64,000 bases of DNA from Mayamaea pseudoterrestris. Its lineage: Eukaryota; Bacillariophyta; Bacillariophyceae; Sellaphorales; Sellaphoraceae. The stretch is taken from assembly GCA_027923505.1 (NCBI GenBank), contig BROI01000036.1:62001-126000 (forward strand). Reading direction: 5' to 3'. Position 1 is the first letter of the stretch. Every line of letters begins with the position of its first letter. Under the pieces are notes generated by a model, which was not told where the DNA came from, did no database searches, and saw nothing but the letters and a program-made list of their open reading frames with translations. Below, in pieces: positions 1 through 10,706 of this stretch. A program made the translations under genes and the position numbers.

Positions 1-3000
1 TTTCGCAGCTACTCGCCTTCCATTCCTGCAGTAGAGAAGACTCATGGACCACCTTTGCAAGGAGCTGTCGGAAGCAAGAATGCATATCATGGCCGAGTAA
101 CTCCTGGAATGACAGATAAGCTCCGAAAGCGCCAGCAACGAAAGCATGAGGAGCAGACTTTGTCGCCAGATGTTACAGGGAAACCGAGCTTGCCTCGAGT
201 GGCTACACTATCACAACCACGAACGTTGGCCGCGAACAAGGACTCCCCGGGCAAGGTTCTTCCAAGTTCGCCTCGCATTCCACCCAATCTAAGTATGACG
301 GGTCGTGGGCCGGGTTCAAAGACTATTTCAGCCGTAAGTCGGATTCATCCTCCATCTCCCACTTCGTCTGCAACGAAGCGATCAGATGCGGCAAATTTTC
401 AAGGACGACTCCAGCGTTTGCGTAGTTTCAGTCCTACCGTAATTGGAGAGCAAAGCAACGCAGTGAAATCATCTCCTGCTGTTATTACAACACGTCCGGA
501 TCCTCCAATAATACATGGGTTAAAAATGAAACCAAAAGCGGATGCACCTGCTCACAGCTATACGTTGCCAACCGTTGCCAGTCGCAAGAAAACTAGAGAT
601 GCCGCTTTATCGACGACATCTCGGTCCCCAAGGTCGAACAAAATACTTCCAGGAGTAAGCAATTCACCAACTAACAAAGATGACATCGTCAGGAATAACG
701 CTTTCTCAATGACGGGATCGACGGCGTCTGGGTTGTCTCGGCGACCTTACAATTTAGCGACAAGCACCGGCGCAGTTGTAAATCGCCTGCAGAGCTCGAG
801 TTCATGTTCGACCGATGAAGGATCGACAACGCTGTCGCTGGCGTCGATGGGAACTGATATCAACAAGCTGAGGACAATCATCCGAAAGTCGCGGTCAAAA
901 CCCATTCCGGAACGAGCGTTAATGCTTGACGAGTCTACCTCATTTTACTCATCATGCGACGAATCAAACATTAAAGACCCTGTCCACAGAGCTGGTCTGC
1001 GCTTTCTGTCCAAAGCCATCGTTCCTATTCAGTCAGCAGTACGGCGACACCTTGCACTGAGGGAGGCATTGACGCGGATGTGGGCCATTGTTATCATTCA
1101 AGCTCTCGCCAGACGCGTCTTGGCTCAAAAACAATACTTCCACACGGTTGTCACGACCATTATGATCCAAGCTTGGTGGAGGGGTTGTCAAGTACGCGAC
1201 CGACTGTTACTAAAGCAATGCTGTGCCATTGAGATCCAGCGTTTTGTCCGTGGGTATTTGGCGACCATGAGCGTCTACGAAGACATTTTTCGAGTTACCA
1301 TCGTGCAAAGTGTAGCTCGGCGGAAGGTTGCAATCGAGCGAGCTACCGATCGAATGATTTTCATCATCCATAGTCAATCTCTTGCTCGTGGGTTCCTTCA
1401 GCGACTTCGGATGAAGAGGATGATTTCAGCTGCAACCGTACTTCAGACAAAATGGCGAGCATTCTTCTGTCAATTCAACTATCAGCTAGACGTTCTCGAT
1501 ATAATCATCGTTCAAAGTGCTTGGCGGAGAAGGTCCGCCACCGTCAAGGTCCGAGACTTGCAACGCGTGCGGCGAGTCAATGCAGCGATCAAGATACAGT
1601 CAAAGGTCAGGGCCGGTGTTTGTAGATCCAACTTTGTCATTCTTCGAGCAATTGTCAAGATCCAGTCGACATGGCGAATGTGGGCCTGTTTCAATACTTA
1701 CCAAGACTACAGAGCTGCTGTAAAAATTCAATCAGTTTGGCGAGGTTTTGTTTGTGCTCGAACCTATTTGGAATATATCGCTGCTGTTGTCATTCAAGCA
1801 AAGGTACGGATGTTCCTAAGCACAAAACGTTATACTGCATACATCGCGGCAAGACTTATACAAAGCAACATACGGGCAAGATTGTGCCGTGTTACATTTG
1901 TCGAGTATTTAAGTGCCCGCAAGATCCAGGCTCGCATTCGGTGCTACTCTGCCTCCTCGTGGTATATTGGATACATAAATGCAAGGCGTATCCAAACGCA
2001 AGTTCGTCGCTATATCGCATTAAAGAGTTACACGGAATACTCGGCAGCAGTTGTGATTCAATCGAATCTTCGTTGCTTTCTTTGCTCAAAGCGGTACATC
2101 GAATACATTGCCGCAACAATGATACAGTCGCAGTTCCGCCGCCACCAATGCGCAAGTGCCTACATCGACTATTGTTCGGCTCGAAAGATACAAGCAGCTT
2201 ACCGGAGGTCGGTATGTCGTTGCATTTATGTTGAATACGTTGCCGCGCGAAGGCTCCAGACAGCGTATCGGCGTCGTTCTTGCAGAAATGCATTCGTGAG
2301 GTATGTTGCGGCTCGGAAAATCCAGGCCAGCTTTAGGCGGTACGTTTGCTCCAAATCGTACGTTGAGTATCTTGCGGCTACAATAATTCAGGCAACTTTT
2401 CGATGCTCCATCCAAAGGGCCAAGTGCAAACGGTACATTGCCGCTCGAAAGATCCAGGCTTCTTATCGGCGTCATGTTTGCTTATCATCTTACGTGCGGC
2501 ATATTGCTGCGTCAGCGATTCAAGCGATTGTTCGTCGGTATATATGTTTAAGTGCCTACCACGAATATATTGCTGCCAGAAAGATCCAGTCACAGTTTCG
2601 ACGCTACATATGTTATCAGCCGTACGTCGAGTATATCGGAGCAAGTCGACTACAAGCGGCGGCTCGCGGCTACTTGTGCCGTGAACAATACATTAAGTAC
2701 CTTGCCGCCAGGAGGATACAAGCAGCATTTAGAGGGTATGCGCGATACCACACTTATATCGAGTACGTTGCGGCACGCACAATCCAGTGTGGTCTCCGGA
2801 AGCATATTTGCATGCAGGTTTATCTGGCGATGAAGTCAGCCAAAGTCATTCAAACAGCATTTCGTCGGCATGTTTGTTACCAAGCATTCACAAACTTCAT
2901 GGCCGCGAGATGCATTCAAACACGTGCAAGAGGTTACCTGTGCCGTGTAGCATACGTTGATTACATTGCCGCAAAGATTATACAGACAACCTACCGCCGT

Positions 3001-6000
3001 CATGTCTGTTATCGAGCATACTCTGACTACATGGCAGCAAAATGCATCCAGACTCGAGTTCGGGGCTACTTATGTCGCTCAGCATACATTGACTACATTG
3101 CAGCAAAGGTAATCCAGACTTCCTACCGCCGTCACGTCTGCCATCACGCATACTCCAATTATATTGCGGCAAGATGCATTCAAACTCAAGTTCGAGGATA
3201 CTTGCGTCGCTCGGCGTATATAAACTACGTCGCTGCAAAACTCATCCAGTCGATCTACCGCCGCCATGTGTGCTATCAAATGTATTCAAACTATATGGCA
3301 GCGCTGTGCATCCAAACTCAAATTCGAGGTTACCTGTGCCGGTCTGCATATGACGATTACATTGCTGCGAGATATATTCAAGCACAGTTTCGCCGTCACC
3401 TATGTCGCAGTGCATATACTGAGTACATAAGCGCCAGAAAGATACAGAGCTTGATTCGAAAACTTCACAGCCGACGCAGGTTCACGCGAAAAGTTCTTGA
3501 AATTCGCAGTGCTATCGTCGCACAAACAACTTGGAGAAAGTATGTCAATGTAAAGGCCTACCGCCAGATAATTGCAGTCATCAGGATACAATCACAGTTT
3601 AGGAGCTATGTGGTCCGCCGGAAAAAGGAGCGGCTTGACTCTTCATTGAAAATTCAATGCAAGTGGAGAACATTTGTGTGCAGGCGGTCATATTTTGAGT
3701 TGCGTTCTGTAGTAAGAATACAATCCTACTGGAGAATGTTTGCGTGCTCAAAACATTACCTTGAGTATATTGCTGCGATGATTGTTCAGACTCAGTGGCG
3801 GGCCTTTGCTGCGCATAAAAGGTACAAGCAAGAACGCGGCGCAACAAAAATACAAGCTCACTGGAGAGCATTCGTATGCTCTCGGGAGTATTTGCTTCGC
3901 GTTGCTGCAACAATGATTCAGGCTCAGTTCCGAATGCAACGCCATCGAAAGGTCTACAAGCGATATAGATCAGCCACCAGCATCCAGGCAGCGTGGCGAT
4001 CTTATGACTGCGCCATGGAATATTTAAGAGTTGTCGCTGACCTTTTAATCGTCCAAAGTGTGGCTCGACGCTGGTTGGCCACCAGACGAGTACAGGCCGT
4101 CAAGAACAAAAGCGCCTTGAAAATTCAAAAAGCTGTAAAAGGATACTTGGCGCGAGTCTATTTGCAGTCGCGCAGGGAAGAATTGAATGCCGCCGTCAAT
4201 ATCCAGCGGGCATGGAGAGGTTTTGTGGTTTACACGGAATACTGTTTCACAATTGCTTATGTTGTCGTATGCCAAAGTGTGGTCAGAAGAATGCTCGCTG
4301 TCAAGTCGTGTGCTAAGATGCAAATTGTTCGCAAGAGACATGCTGTGCGGGTCATCCAAACCTTTGCTCGTCAGCAGCTGGCAAAGAGAATCAGGGCTTC
4401 GGTTCAAATTCAATGTTTTTGGCGCGGATTTCTCGGCCAAGCTCAATATCTCATTGCAAAGTGTGAATGCGACGCAGCAACAACTATTCAAAGCCATTGG
4501 CGTCGCTTCTGGTGCTATTCCAATTTCGTGATTAGCATTCACAGCTCAATCCTGATCCAGTCAACCTTTCGCATGCACAAGGAATTGACAGAGTATGATG
4601 TGAAGTTAGAAGCGATCGCTGCAATTCAGGATTGCTTTCGGTGTTACTTGGCACAAAAGAACTCCCATCAGCAGTCGCTTGTCCGTTGTATCATACAAGC
4701 GGCTGATCCAATCGAAGCTCGTGAGCGCCAAAGCGCCGTACAGATACAAAAGGTTTTACGAGGGAGCAAGGCTCGAGCATCCGTAGACAAACATTTGGCT
4801 GCTCGAGACATCCAGTCAGCTTGGAGACGTGCGTTTGCTAGAGCGTACTTCATCGACTACATCTCAGCGCGTCGTATTCAAGCATTTTGGCGTTGCAAGT
4901 TCCTCTCCATTCCGTACAAACGTCGACGAGCTGCTGTGCAGATTCAGTGCTTTTGGCGCCAACGAAGCGCGCGTCGCTACTTTGTCGCGTTGCGTGAAGT
5001 ATGCTTGGTTGATGAAATTAAGGCTGCGGTGTTTCTACAAAAGGTGTGGCGTGGAATTGCTGTCCGGTTGGATGAAGGAAAGTTTGTAACATGGCAGCGA
5101 CGTTTATATGTTGAAGAACCGGCTGCTGTGGAAATACAAAAGGTCTGGCGTGGGTTTAATGCAATGCTCCTTTACTGGCATACCCTTGGCTCAGCAATTC
5201 AAGTCCAGAGTACCGTGCGAAGCTGGATCACACGCGTGCGGCTATCTCGAGAGCGCCATTCAGTGCTTCTTCAACGTGTTACTCGCGGATATATTGCTCG
5301 TATGAGCGTCGCCAAGATCCGATCACACTTAGAGGCGATTGAGCTGCAGCATTTGGCAGCAACTTTGATTCAAAGTTCTTGGCGTGGGTACACGGCTCGT
5401 GTTACCTTCGAAGACCTCATTGTTTGCGAAGACAGTGCGACTCTCATCCAAGCGTCCTTCCGGGCGTACAAGGCTCGTCTAGCAATGATTCAATTGCTGA
5501 TGATTTTAAGATTGCAGTCGGTCGCGCGCCGATGGTTAGCTTGTTCCAGGAGTGCCGAGAAGCTTGGTGCTATCATTTACTTGCAATGCATCGCCCGTGG
5601 CATGCTTGCTCGCAAGCAAGCCACAGAGCGACGTGCCATCATGCAACTCGAGAAAATTGGCGCAGCCTCCTCAAGTCCCTCGCTTAAAATATTAAACTCA
5701 TTGCACTCCAGCCTCCTATCACCTCGCCTCGGTTCACTACGTTGCGATCGCAATCCCGTCGCTACTTTGCAACAAGATATTGAGCTCGATGAGACTGTTG
5801 CCATCAAGGAAAAGGCTGCTAGACGTATCCAGCGTTTCTTCTTGATGGTCAAAGCAGAGGTTGATCAAGAAATTCGTCGCGCACTTGAGAAGAAGCGTCG
5901 TAAGAAGCGAAAGATCCACAAAAAGAAGCTCAGAGATCGCGACGACGAGATTTTGGAGAACATTTGGTCCATGACAATGGACGAGAATGCTGGCGGGTTC

Positions 6001-6489
6001 GACTTTGAAGTTGCAAATTTTGCGGCGATGAGCAAAACCCGACCAATGCAAGAGCGAAATCGACCTGGATCATCGCTTCGCAACATGCCTTCCATGTCTG
6101 GGGGCTTTGTTTCCACCACAACAGACGCGGAAAGCAGCCATAAGAGTGGTCCGATTTGGGAACAATGGTCATGTACAGCACCATTGAGAGCAGCGTCGCC
6201 GGCATTCAGCGTCGAGATGAAATTTCCTCCGTCTCGTCTTGCAACACTGTCACGCGCTGAGTTTGATGACGACTTGTTCCTCGAAGAAGCTTGGATTGAT
6301 ACGGAAGTTCGCCAAGCAAAGGAGCGTCGTTTGATCAACAAGGCAAAAAAGTCTCACAGGACACAGATACCAGATGGCGCAGGGCCCCCATCCTCACGAG
6401 CCTCGAATCATGAGAGACCATCGTCAAGGACGTCCTACAAACCTGAACGACCTCCGTCACAATCATCGCACCAGCGAATGATGGTGTAG
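1..6489 (+). CDS. Giant IQ-motif repeat protein (ASPM/calmodulin-binding type), 5' end cut by window
   Basis: The reading frame is open from base 1 to the stop at 6487-6489 and no ATG opens it, so the gene begins outside the window; at least 2160 residues are visible. The first ~320 residues are Ser/Pro-rich and look disordered. Then follow about 65 IQ motifs (pattern IQxxxR with aromatic residues), most spaced exactly 22 residues apart with a linker like YxEYIAAR. The last ~250 residues are basic (KKRRKKRK) and then disordered. IQ motifs bind calmodulin or myosin-light-chain-like proteins; long arrays occur in ASPM spindle-pole proteins and in unconventional myosins. No motor or calponin-homology domain is visible here, but either could lie upstream. 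The role is inferred as a cytoskeletal or spindle scaffold. The gene runs towards the convergent homogentisate dioxygenase gene. Confidence 0.85.
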   Translation, partial: FRSYSPSIPAVEKTHGPPLQGAVGSKNAYHGRVTPGMTDKLRKRQQRKHEEQTLSPDVTGKPSLPRVATLSQPRTLAANKDSPGKVLPSSPRIPPNLSMTGRGPGSKTISAVSRIHPPSPTSSATKRSDAANFQGRLQRLRSFSPTVIGEQSNAVKSSPAVITTRPDPPIIHGLKMKPKADAPAHSYTLPTVASRKKTRDAALSTTSRSPRSNKILPGVSNSPTNKDDIVRNNAFSMTGSTASGLSRRPYNLATSTGAVVNRLQSSSSCSTDEGSTTLSLASMGTDINKLRTIIRKSRSKPIPERALMLDESTSFYSSCDESNIKDPVHRAGLRFLSKAIVPIQSAVRRHLALREALTRMWAIVIIQALARRVLAQKQYFHTVVTTIMIQAWWRGCQVRDRLLLKQCCAIEIQRFVRGYLATMSVYEDIFRVTIVQSVARRKVAIERATDRMIFIIHSQSLARGFLQRLRMKRMISAATVLQTKWRAFFCQFNYQLDVLDIIIVQSAWRRRSATVKVRDLQRVRRVNAAIKIQSKVRAGVCRSNFVILRAIVKIQSTWRMWACFNTYQDYRAAVKIQSVWRGFVCARTYLEYIAAVVIQAKVRMFLSTKRYTAYIAARLIQSNIRARLCRVTFVEYLSARKIQARIRCYSASSWYIGYINARRIQTQVRRYIALKSYTEYSAAVVIQSNLRCFLCSKRYIEYIAATMIQSQFRRHQCASAYIDYCSARKIQAAYRRSVCRCIYVEYVAARRLQTAYRRRSCRNAFVRYVAARKIQASFRRYVCSKSYVEYLAATIIQATFRCSIQRAKCKRYIAARKIQASYRRHVCLSSYVRHIAASAIQAIVRRYICLSAYHEYIAARKIQSQFRRYICYQPYVEYIGASRLQAAARGYLCREQYIKYLAARRIQAAFRGYARYHTYIEYVAARTIQCGLRKHICMQVYLAMKSAKVIQTAFRRHVCYQAFTNFMAARCIQTRARGYLCRVAYVDYIAAKIIQTTYRRHVCYRAYSDYMAAKCIQTRVRGYLCRSAYIDYIAAKVIQTSYRRHVCHHAYSNYIAARCIQTQVRGYLRRSAYINYVAAKLIQSIYRRHVCYQMYSNYMAALCIQTQIRGYLCRSAYDDYIAARYIQAQFRRHLCRSAYTEYISARKIQSLIRKLHSRRRFTRKVLEIRSAIVAQTTWRKYVNVKAYRQIIAVIRIQSQFRSYVVRRKKERLDSSLKIQCKWRTFVCRRSYFELRSVVRIQSYWRMFACSKHYLEYIAAMIVQTQWRAFAAHKRYKQERGATKIQAHWRAFVCSREYLLRVAATMIQAQFRMQRHRKVYKRYRSATSIQAAWRSYDCAMEYLRVVADLLIVQSVARRWLATRRVQAVKNKSALKIQKAVKGYLARVYLQSRREELNAAVNIQRAWRGFVVYTEYCFTIAYVVVCQSVVRRMLAVKSCAKMQIVRKRHAVRVIQTFARQQLAKRIRASVQIQCFWRGFLGQAQYLIAKCECDAATTIQSHWRRFWCYSNFVISIHSSILIQSTFRMHKELTEYDVKLEAIAAIQDCFRCYLAQKNSHQQSLVRCIIQAADPIEARERQSAVQIQKVLRGSKARASVDKHLAARDIQSAWRRAFARAYFIDYISARRIQAFWRCKFLSIPYKRRRAAVQIQCFWRQRSARRYFVALREVCLVDEIKAAVFLQKVWRGIAVRLDEGKFVTWQRRLYVEEPAAVEIQKVWRGFNAMLLYWHTLGSAIQVQSTVRSWITRVRLSRERHSVLLQRVTRGYIARMSVAKIRSHLEAIELQHLAATLIQSSWRGYTARVTFEDLIVCEDSATLIQASFRAYKARLAMIQLLMILRLQSVARRWLACSRSAEKLGAIIYLQCIARGMLARKQATERRAIMQLEKIGAASSSPSLKILNSLHSSLLSPRLGSLRCDRNPVATLQQDIELDETVAIKEKAARRIQRFFLMVKAEVDQEIRRALEKKRRKKRKIHKKKLRDRDDEILENIWSMTMDENAGGFDFEVANFAAMSKTRPMQERNRPGSSLRNMPSMSGGFVSTTTDAESSHKSGPIWEQWSCTAPLRAASPAFSVEMKFPPSRLATLSRAEFDDDLFLEEAWIDTEVRQAKERRLINKAKKSHRTQIPDGAGPPSSRASNHERPSSRTSYKPERPPSQSSHQRMMV
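2845..3372 (+). repeat. Higher-order repeat inside IQ array: four 132-bp units (44 aa, two IQ motifs each)
   Basis: Units begin at 2845, 2977, 3109 and 3241. Each encodes one motif of the type (V/I/L)IQTxYRRHVC followed by one of the type CIQTxxRGYLC. The alternation is clearer than in the rest of the array, which points to recent tandem duplication of a two-motif unit within the gene. Confidence 0.75.
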
Positions 6490-6605
6490 AAGAAGTATAT
6501 ATCGTTTTCAGTTGTTTATTACCAGTGGTTGCTGCAACTATAGCAATGGGAAAGTTCTATTAAATATATGTAATGTTCAATCTAAATAAGACTTTATCAG
6601 TCCAA

Positions 6606-8273
6606 TCATGTGTCGTTCAGCTTCTCGTAATCCTTTTTCTTTTCCTGCAACTTGTTCCAGTCGCATCGCACTTGTAATCCCTTCCAACAGCTCTCGTAGT
6701 CAACGTCGCACAAGTCTTCCGCCTGCGGGCTCGTCCGCATCATAAGGCAGCTTTCAAACATGAACGCCAGCCCCTTGTCGAAATAGACTGGCGCGTCGCA
6801 GGGATCCGCCACGGCCGCGTCGTAGGCGTCGGCATCCGGTCCATGCGGCACCATGGCGTTATGCAGCGACGCTCCACCAGGAACAAAGCCACCTGCCGCC
6901 TGCTTGGCATCGTACGCTCCATAAATCAGTCCCATGTATTCGCTCATGCAGTTGCGATGAAACCACGGAGGTCGAAAGGTGTTGGCATCAGCCGCCATGT
7001 AGCGCGGCGGAAAAATGACAAAGTCGGCCAAGGCGGTTCCAGCGTGTGTGGATGGGTACGTTAGAACCGTGTAAATGGACGGATCCGGATGATCGTACGT
7101 GACGCTATTCATGGCGCAAAAGCGCTGCAAATTGTACTTGTAGGGCAAGAAGTTGCCATGCCAGGCAGCCACGTTGAACGGAGAGTGATCTGACTTGCGC
7201 GCGTACAACTCTTGATCCATTTTGAACAAGATTGAGTGAGGCTTGTGATACTCGTCTGGATCGGTAACGCACCAAGCGACTGGATGTGAAAAGTCTCGGG
7301 CATTGGCGAGACCATTGGAGCCCTGCAAAGGCATACGGAGAAGATGAGATGGAAGCATACGAATCTAATGTCAAGACATTCCGTTGTCATCCAATTTGCG
7401 TTACCAGCAACCACTTACAATCGGACCAAGCTCAGGAAGTCGAAAGCCTCCATTACTACTGCAAACTTCCAATACATATCCCTTGGCCGTCGCAGTAGCA
7501 CCTTCACCTGTTGCATCATCATCCTCCACGACAACGCCAAAGACGATACCCTTTGGCACGACGCAAACTTCCGTCGGTCCAATTTGCAGTTTCCCCACTT
7601 CCGTCGTCACCAGCAAGCGCCCCTGCTGCGGAACAATTAAAAAGTCGCCGTCGGCATTGTAAAAGGACTCGTCCACCATGTTGCTGTTGCAAGCATATAG
7701 GTAAATGGACAAGCCGTCGCCGCATCCAGTGCTGGTGGCGCCCGCCGCCACGACGCGCGTCAAACTGTGAATGAAATGGTTCTTCTGCTGTAGAGAGTCG
7801 CTGCTGCTGGTATCAGTATCTTCCGATGCCGCATTCTCTTCCATTGGTTTCCATCGCATGGGCTGCACCGCCACCTTGCAGTCGCGCGGATGATTCTTGC
7901 CAAAGACGCCTCGCTTCATCGTCGTTGCACTCGCTCCATTATCATTCACAAGACTAGATACACTTGGCTGCAGTCGATAGAGCCAGGTTCGCTTGTTTTC
8001 GTGGCGCGGCGCCGTAAAGGCCGTGCCCGACAATTGCTCCGCGTAATATTGACAATTGCGAGGATTGTTGCGGCCCATGGGGAGGGCGCCGCGAATGTAC
8101 TCGCTCTCGAACGAGTTGCCGAAACCAGGTAGATAGAGTAACGTGTCATGGTAAATGTACTGCTGCTGCTGCTGCTGGGCTGGAGTCGTCGCTAACGATT
8201 GCTTCTTGCTAGGCGAGGAAGCTGCAGCCGATTGCGCCGTGGATGGTTGCGACTGCGACTCAATGCTTGCCAT
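6606..8273 (-). CDS. HGD: Homogentisate 1,2-dioxygenase
   Basis: Opens the aromatic ring of homogentisate to maleylacetoacetate in tyrosine and phenylalanine catabolism; a non-haem Fe(II) enzyme. Two exons: 7419-8273 and 6606-7322, joined across a 96-nt GTAAGT...GCAG intron, giving 523 residues. The splice restores the family sequence ELGPI|GSNGLAN. The N-terminal half has the family block GFGNSFESE followed by RNNPRNCQYYAEQLSGTAFT; the C-terminal half has FNVAAWHGN, FHRNCMSEYMGLIYG and PHGPDA, which hold the expected His, Glu and His iron ligands. It is longer than the ~445-residue animal enzyme because of a Gln-rich N-terminus and loop insertions. ATG at 8271-8273. It is divergent from the sulfotransferase gene on the other side of 8.3-8.65 kb. 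Identity is very secure. Confidence 0.96.
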
Positions 8274-8657
8274 TGTGTAAAACTCCTTTTGCTTGGCTAT
8301 GACGCTACTAATGCTTGCGATTCTGTTTCAATAATCGCACTTCTATTGTATATCGAGTACTTGTACCAGCGAAATCCGAATCGTCGCGCTGCCACGGAAC
8401 AAAAAATCGTCATGGTGACACTTTGCATTCGGCCTGTCACAAAAGAAATGTCGCTTCGGTTCTGGCATCGTTAGAATCGTAGCGGCACTGATCGACCGTT
8501 ATTAACGTGTCGTGCAACGGCCTTTTCATCATTGCCCTGATTGGCTGACTCGCTCGTTACTGGGTTTTCCAATAGTGAAAACGGTTTGGCGATAAGCACC
8601 TCCGAAGATGCGAAAATCAATTTTGCCGATGACAAAGATATTGTGCTTGGCAAAACG
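8274..8657. promoter_or_regulatory. Divergent intergenic region between HGD (-) and sulfotransferase (+)
   Basis: These 384 bases separate two divergently transcribed genes and probably hold both promoters. An in-frame stop at 8538-8540 and the absence of an ATG before 8658 argue that the sulfotransferase does not extend into it. No convincing core motif was identified. Confidence 0.4.
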
Positions 8658-10088
8658 ATGAACATGCCAAGAGAACAAGAGGTTCAATTCATGCCATTGT
8701 CGGTAGACGATGACGATCATGAGGAGATTTATGAGGAACAAGATTTTAATGAGGAGGATGAAGATTCGCAGCAACTGAACAAGCATCAGCAGCAATCGCC
8801 CGCTCATTCGCTGCAGCATACGGCCATGACTGTATCCATTTACGTCATCATATTTCTCCTTGGTCTCGCCACGATTCACCTCGTGCCAGGTAACCGGAGC
8901 AGCAAGCAGAAAGCGATGCTGCAGTCGTTCATTGACAATGAAACGTTGAGTGACTTACAGGACGAGCAGCAGCAGCAATTGCTTCTCTCATTTTACAACG
9001 AAACAAGCCATGACTTCTCACTCTATATGAATCTCACCAACAATGATGATCGCATTGTCTACGTGAACGAACACGTTCAAAATCTCTTGAGCTTTGCCGT
9101 CATTGCGCACAGCAAGTGCGGCACCAGCTTTTTGCAGAATCGTTTATACCAGCATCCGCAGGTCGGCATTCATCGCCACGAGATTCACCACGTGCAGCAT
9201 TATCACATTGCCAACATGGTGGAGGCGCTGCTTGATTTGGATGATCCAAACCAAATGGTTTCTATCTACGGCCACGCTGCGCGCCGGAAGAAACAAATAC
9301 TCGTCAGAGGCTACAAGGCACCCAACGACATTCGCAGACCAAACGCCTTGGAAGCCATTCGCACGTACTGGCCAAAGACGAAACTCGTCGTTGGACTACG
9401 ACATCCAATCAAGCACTTTCAATCATACTACAACTACAACACGGAGCGCGGCAAGCCTCCTTCCGTGCCTCCACAGGACATGTACAACAGGTACTTGCCG
9501 GAGGAACTGTTTCACGTCAACTTGTTTCTGCTGGGCAAGACTGCCTCTGCTATCAATACCTTCAACAGCAGTAGTGACAAAGACTTTACGCAGCTGCTCC
9601 GCAAGCACTATCGATGGGCGCACTACCATCCACCAACCTACATGCCCAATCCAGTGTTTTTGTATGAACTGGGACAAATGTCCTACGCCAAGGACGATCA
9701 CGACGTACGGTTCGCGGCGGATTTGCAAAACTACTTGGGCTTGACGGAGCCGTTCAACTGGGGCGGTCGCAAAGCAGCGTTTGCGACAATGGGCACGAAC
9801 AGTTCTACTTCTGCCGTTCCATCAGCAAATGGAACGAGGCGAGGATTGCGGATCCAACGACGTATTACACCCTCGGGCATTAACATTTGCGATCCCCTCT
9901 ACGACAAGGTGCGCGCCAATCTGCTGGTCCTTGGCGCGCAGGCGTCCCAGTGGATTCAGTCGCACTTTATGAACCACGCGGACGTGCGCATCTACAACCG
10001 GGAGCATTTCATCGAGCTCCTCAATGCCTGGGCCGTGGATCCGTGTGACGACGAAACGAGACAGTATAAGCAGCAGCATCGCCACTAG
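8658..10088 (+). CDS. Type II membrane sulfotransferase (PAPS-dependent)
   Basis: Probable Golgi-lumen enzyme that transfers sulfate from PAPS to a glycan or other acceptor; the acceptor is unknown. The first in-frame ATG is at 8658 (an in-frame stop lies at 8538), giving 476 residues. An acidic cytosolic tail of ~55 residues is followed by one membrane segment (VSIYVIIFLLGLATIHLV, ~57-78) and then the lumenal domain. The 5'-phosphosulfate loop is HSKCGTSFLQNRLYQHP near residue 150, and the 3'-phosphate site is GLRHPIKHFQSYYNY near 245. This SKCGTxFL version is typical of a large sulfotransferase family in diatoms and related algae, from my knowledge of the family. A second sulfotransferase with a different loop follows on the same strand. 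Confidence 0.85.
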   Translation: MNMPREQEVQFMPLSVDDDDHEEIYEEQDFNEEDEDSQQLNKHQQQSPAHSLQHTAMTVSIYVIIFLLGLATIHLVPGNRSSKQKAMLQSFIDNETLSDLQDEQQQQLLLSFYNETSHDFSLYMNLTNNDDRIVYVNEHVQNLLSFAVIAHSKCGTSFLQNRLYQHPQVGIHRHEIHHVQHYHIANMVEALLDLDDPNQMVSIYGHAARRKKQILVRGYKAPNDIRRPNALEAIRTYWPKTKLVVGLRHPIKHFQSYYNYNTERGKPPSVPPQDMYNRYLPEELFHVNLFLLGKTASAINTFNSSSDKDFTQLLRKHYRWAHYHPPTYMPNPVFLYELGQMSYAKDDHDVRFAADLQNYLGLTEPFNWGGRKAAFATMGTNSSTSAVPSANGTRRGLRIQRRITPSGINICDPLYDKVRANLLVLGAQASQWIQSHFMNHADVRIYNREHFIELLNAWAVDPCDDETRQYKQQHRH

Positions 10089-10096
10089 TAGTGGTG

Positions 10097-10270
10097 ATGG
10101 TAGTCAGTGATGGCACACCGAGCGAGTTTGCTGCTTGCTACTACGACAAGTGCCAATACGTCAACTGTCAAAGCAATGTATGCTACAACTCGCAAGCAAC
10201 GAGCAAGTGCGCGCGCAAGTCGCAGACGCGTTGTGTCATCAACTCAGTGAAAAGTAAATACTATAAATAA
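10097..10270 (+). CDS. Possible 57-aa Cys-rich small ORF downstream of the sulfotransferase
   Basis: An ATG eight bases after the sulfotransferase stop opens 57 codons ending at TAA 10268-10270. The peptide has six Cys, the first four in a regular C-x4-C-x4-C-x4-C spacing (CYYDKCQYVNCQSNVC). There is no signal peptide and I know no family for it. It could lie by chance in the 3' UTR of the upstream gene; expression is not shown. Confidence 0.2.
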   Translation: MVVSDGTPSEFAACYYDKCQYVNCQSNVCYNSQATSKCARKSQTRCVINSVKSKYYK

Positions 10271-10706
10271 ATTGATCTGTGCCATGTAAAGTTTGCCATA
10301 GTCTTCTCGTGGAATAGTGTTTGAAGCGTAAAAAGCCGTTGCCATGGTGGCTGTACAGTTCACGGAAACGAGTCGTGGCCCTTATATTCTTTTCGCTGAT
10401 CAATTACATATTATGATGCCTTCTCTTGGAGTGTCGGCACAAAGTCCGTACATCATTGGCTACTTGTCGTTAGCTTGACTCAGTTATGACTTGCTAAACC
10501 ATGCTAGCTTACCGAAACTTCGGTTAGGTTCTGTCGCATCGTTAATCACGAGCTCGCACCAAAGAAGAACGACGACCATGGGAATTCTGCGTCCAATGCA
10601 AAGCTGTCACATCTGACCCATTATTCGTCGACCTAGCGTCTCCTTGCAAAAATAAAGCAGACTGAATTCCGTAACAATTAGCAGAGACTCGCTGCTGTTG
10701 ATATAA
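10271..10706. other. Intergenic region between the two sulfotransferases
   Basis: No gene seen. It should hold the 3' end signals of the first sulfotransferase and the promoter of the second. Short A/T-rich stretches occur near 10255-10275 and 10650-10680. Confidence 0.4.

Noticed and set aside
2086-2475. Long antisense open frames across the IQ-repeat gene
   Set aside because: They mirror the regular codon pattern of the repeat on the coding strand and show no family likeness.
8541-8657. Upstream extension of the first sulfotransferase
   Set aside because: No ATG is found in this stretch and a stop lies at 8538-8540; 8658 is the first ATG.
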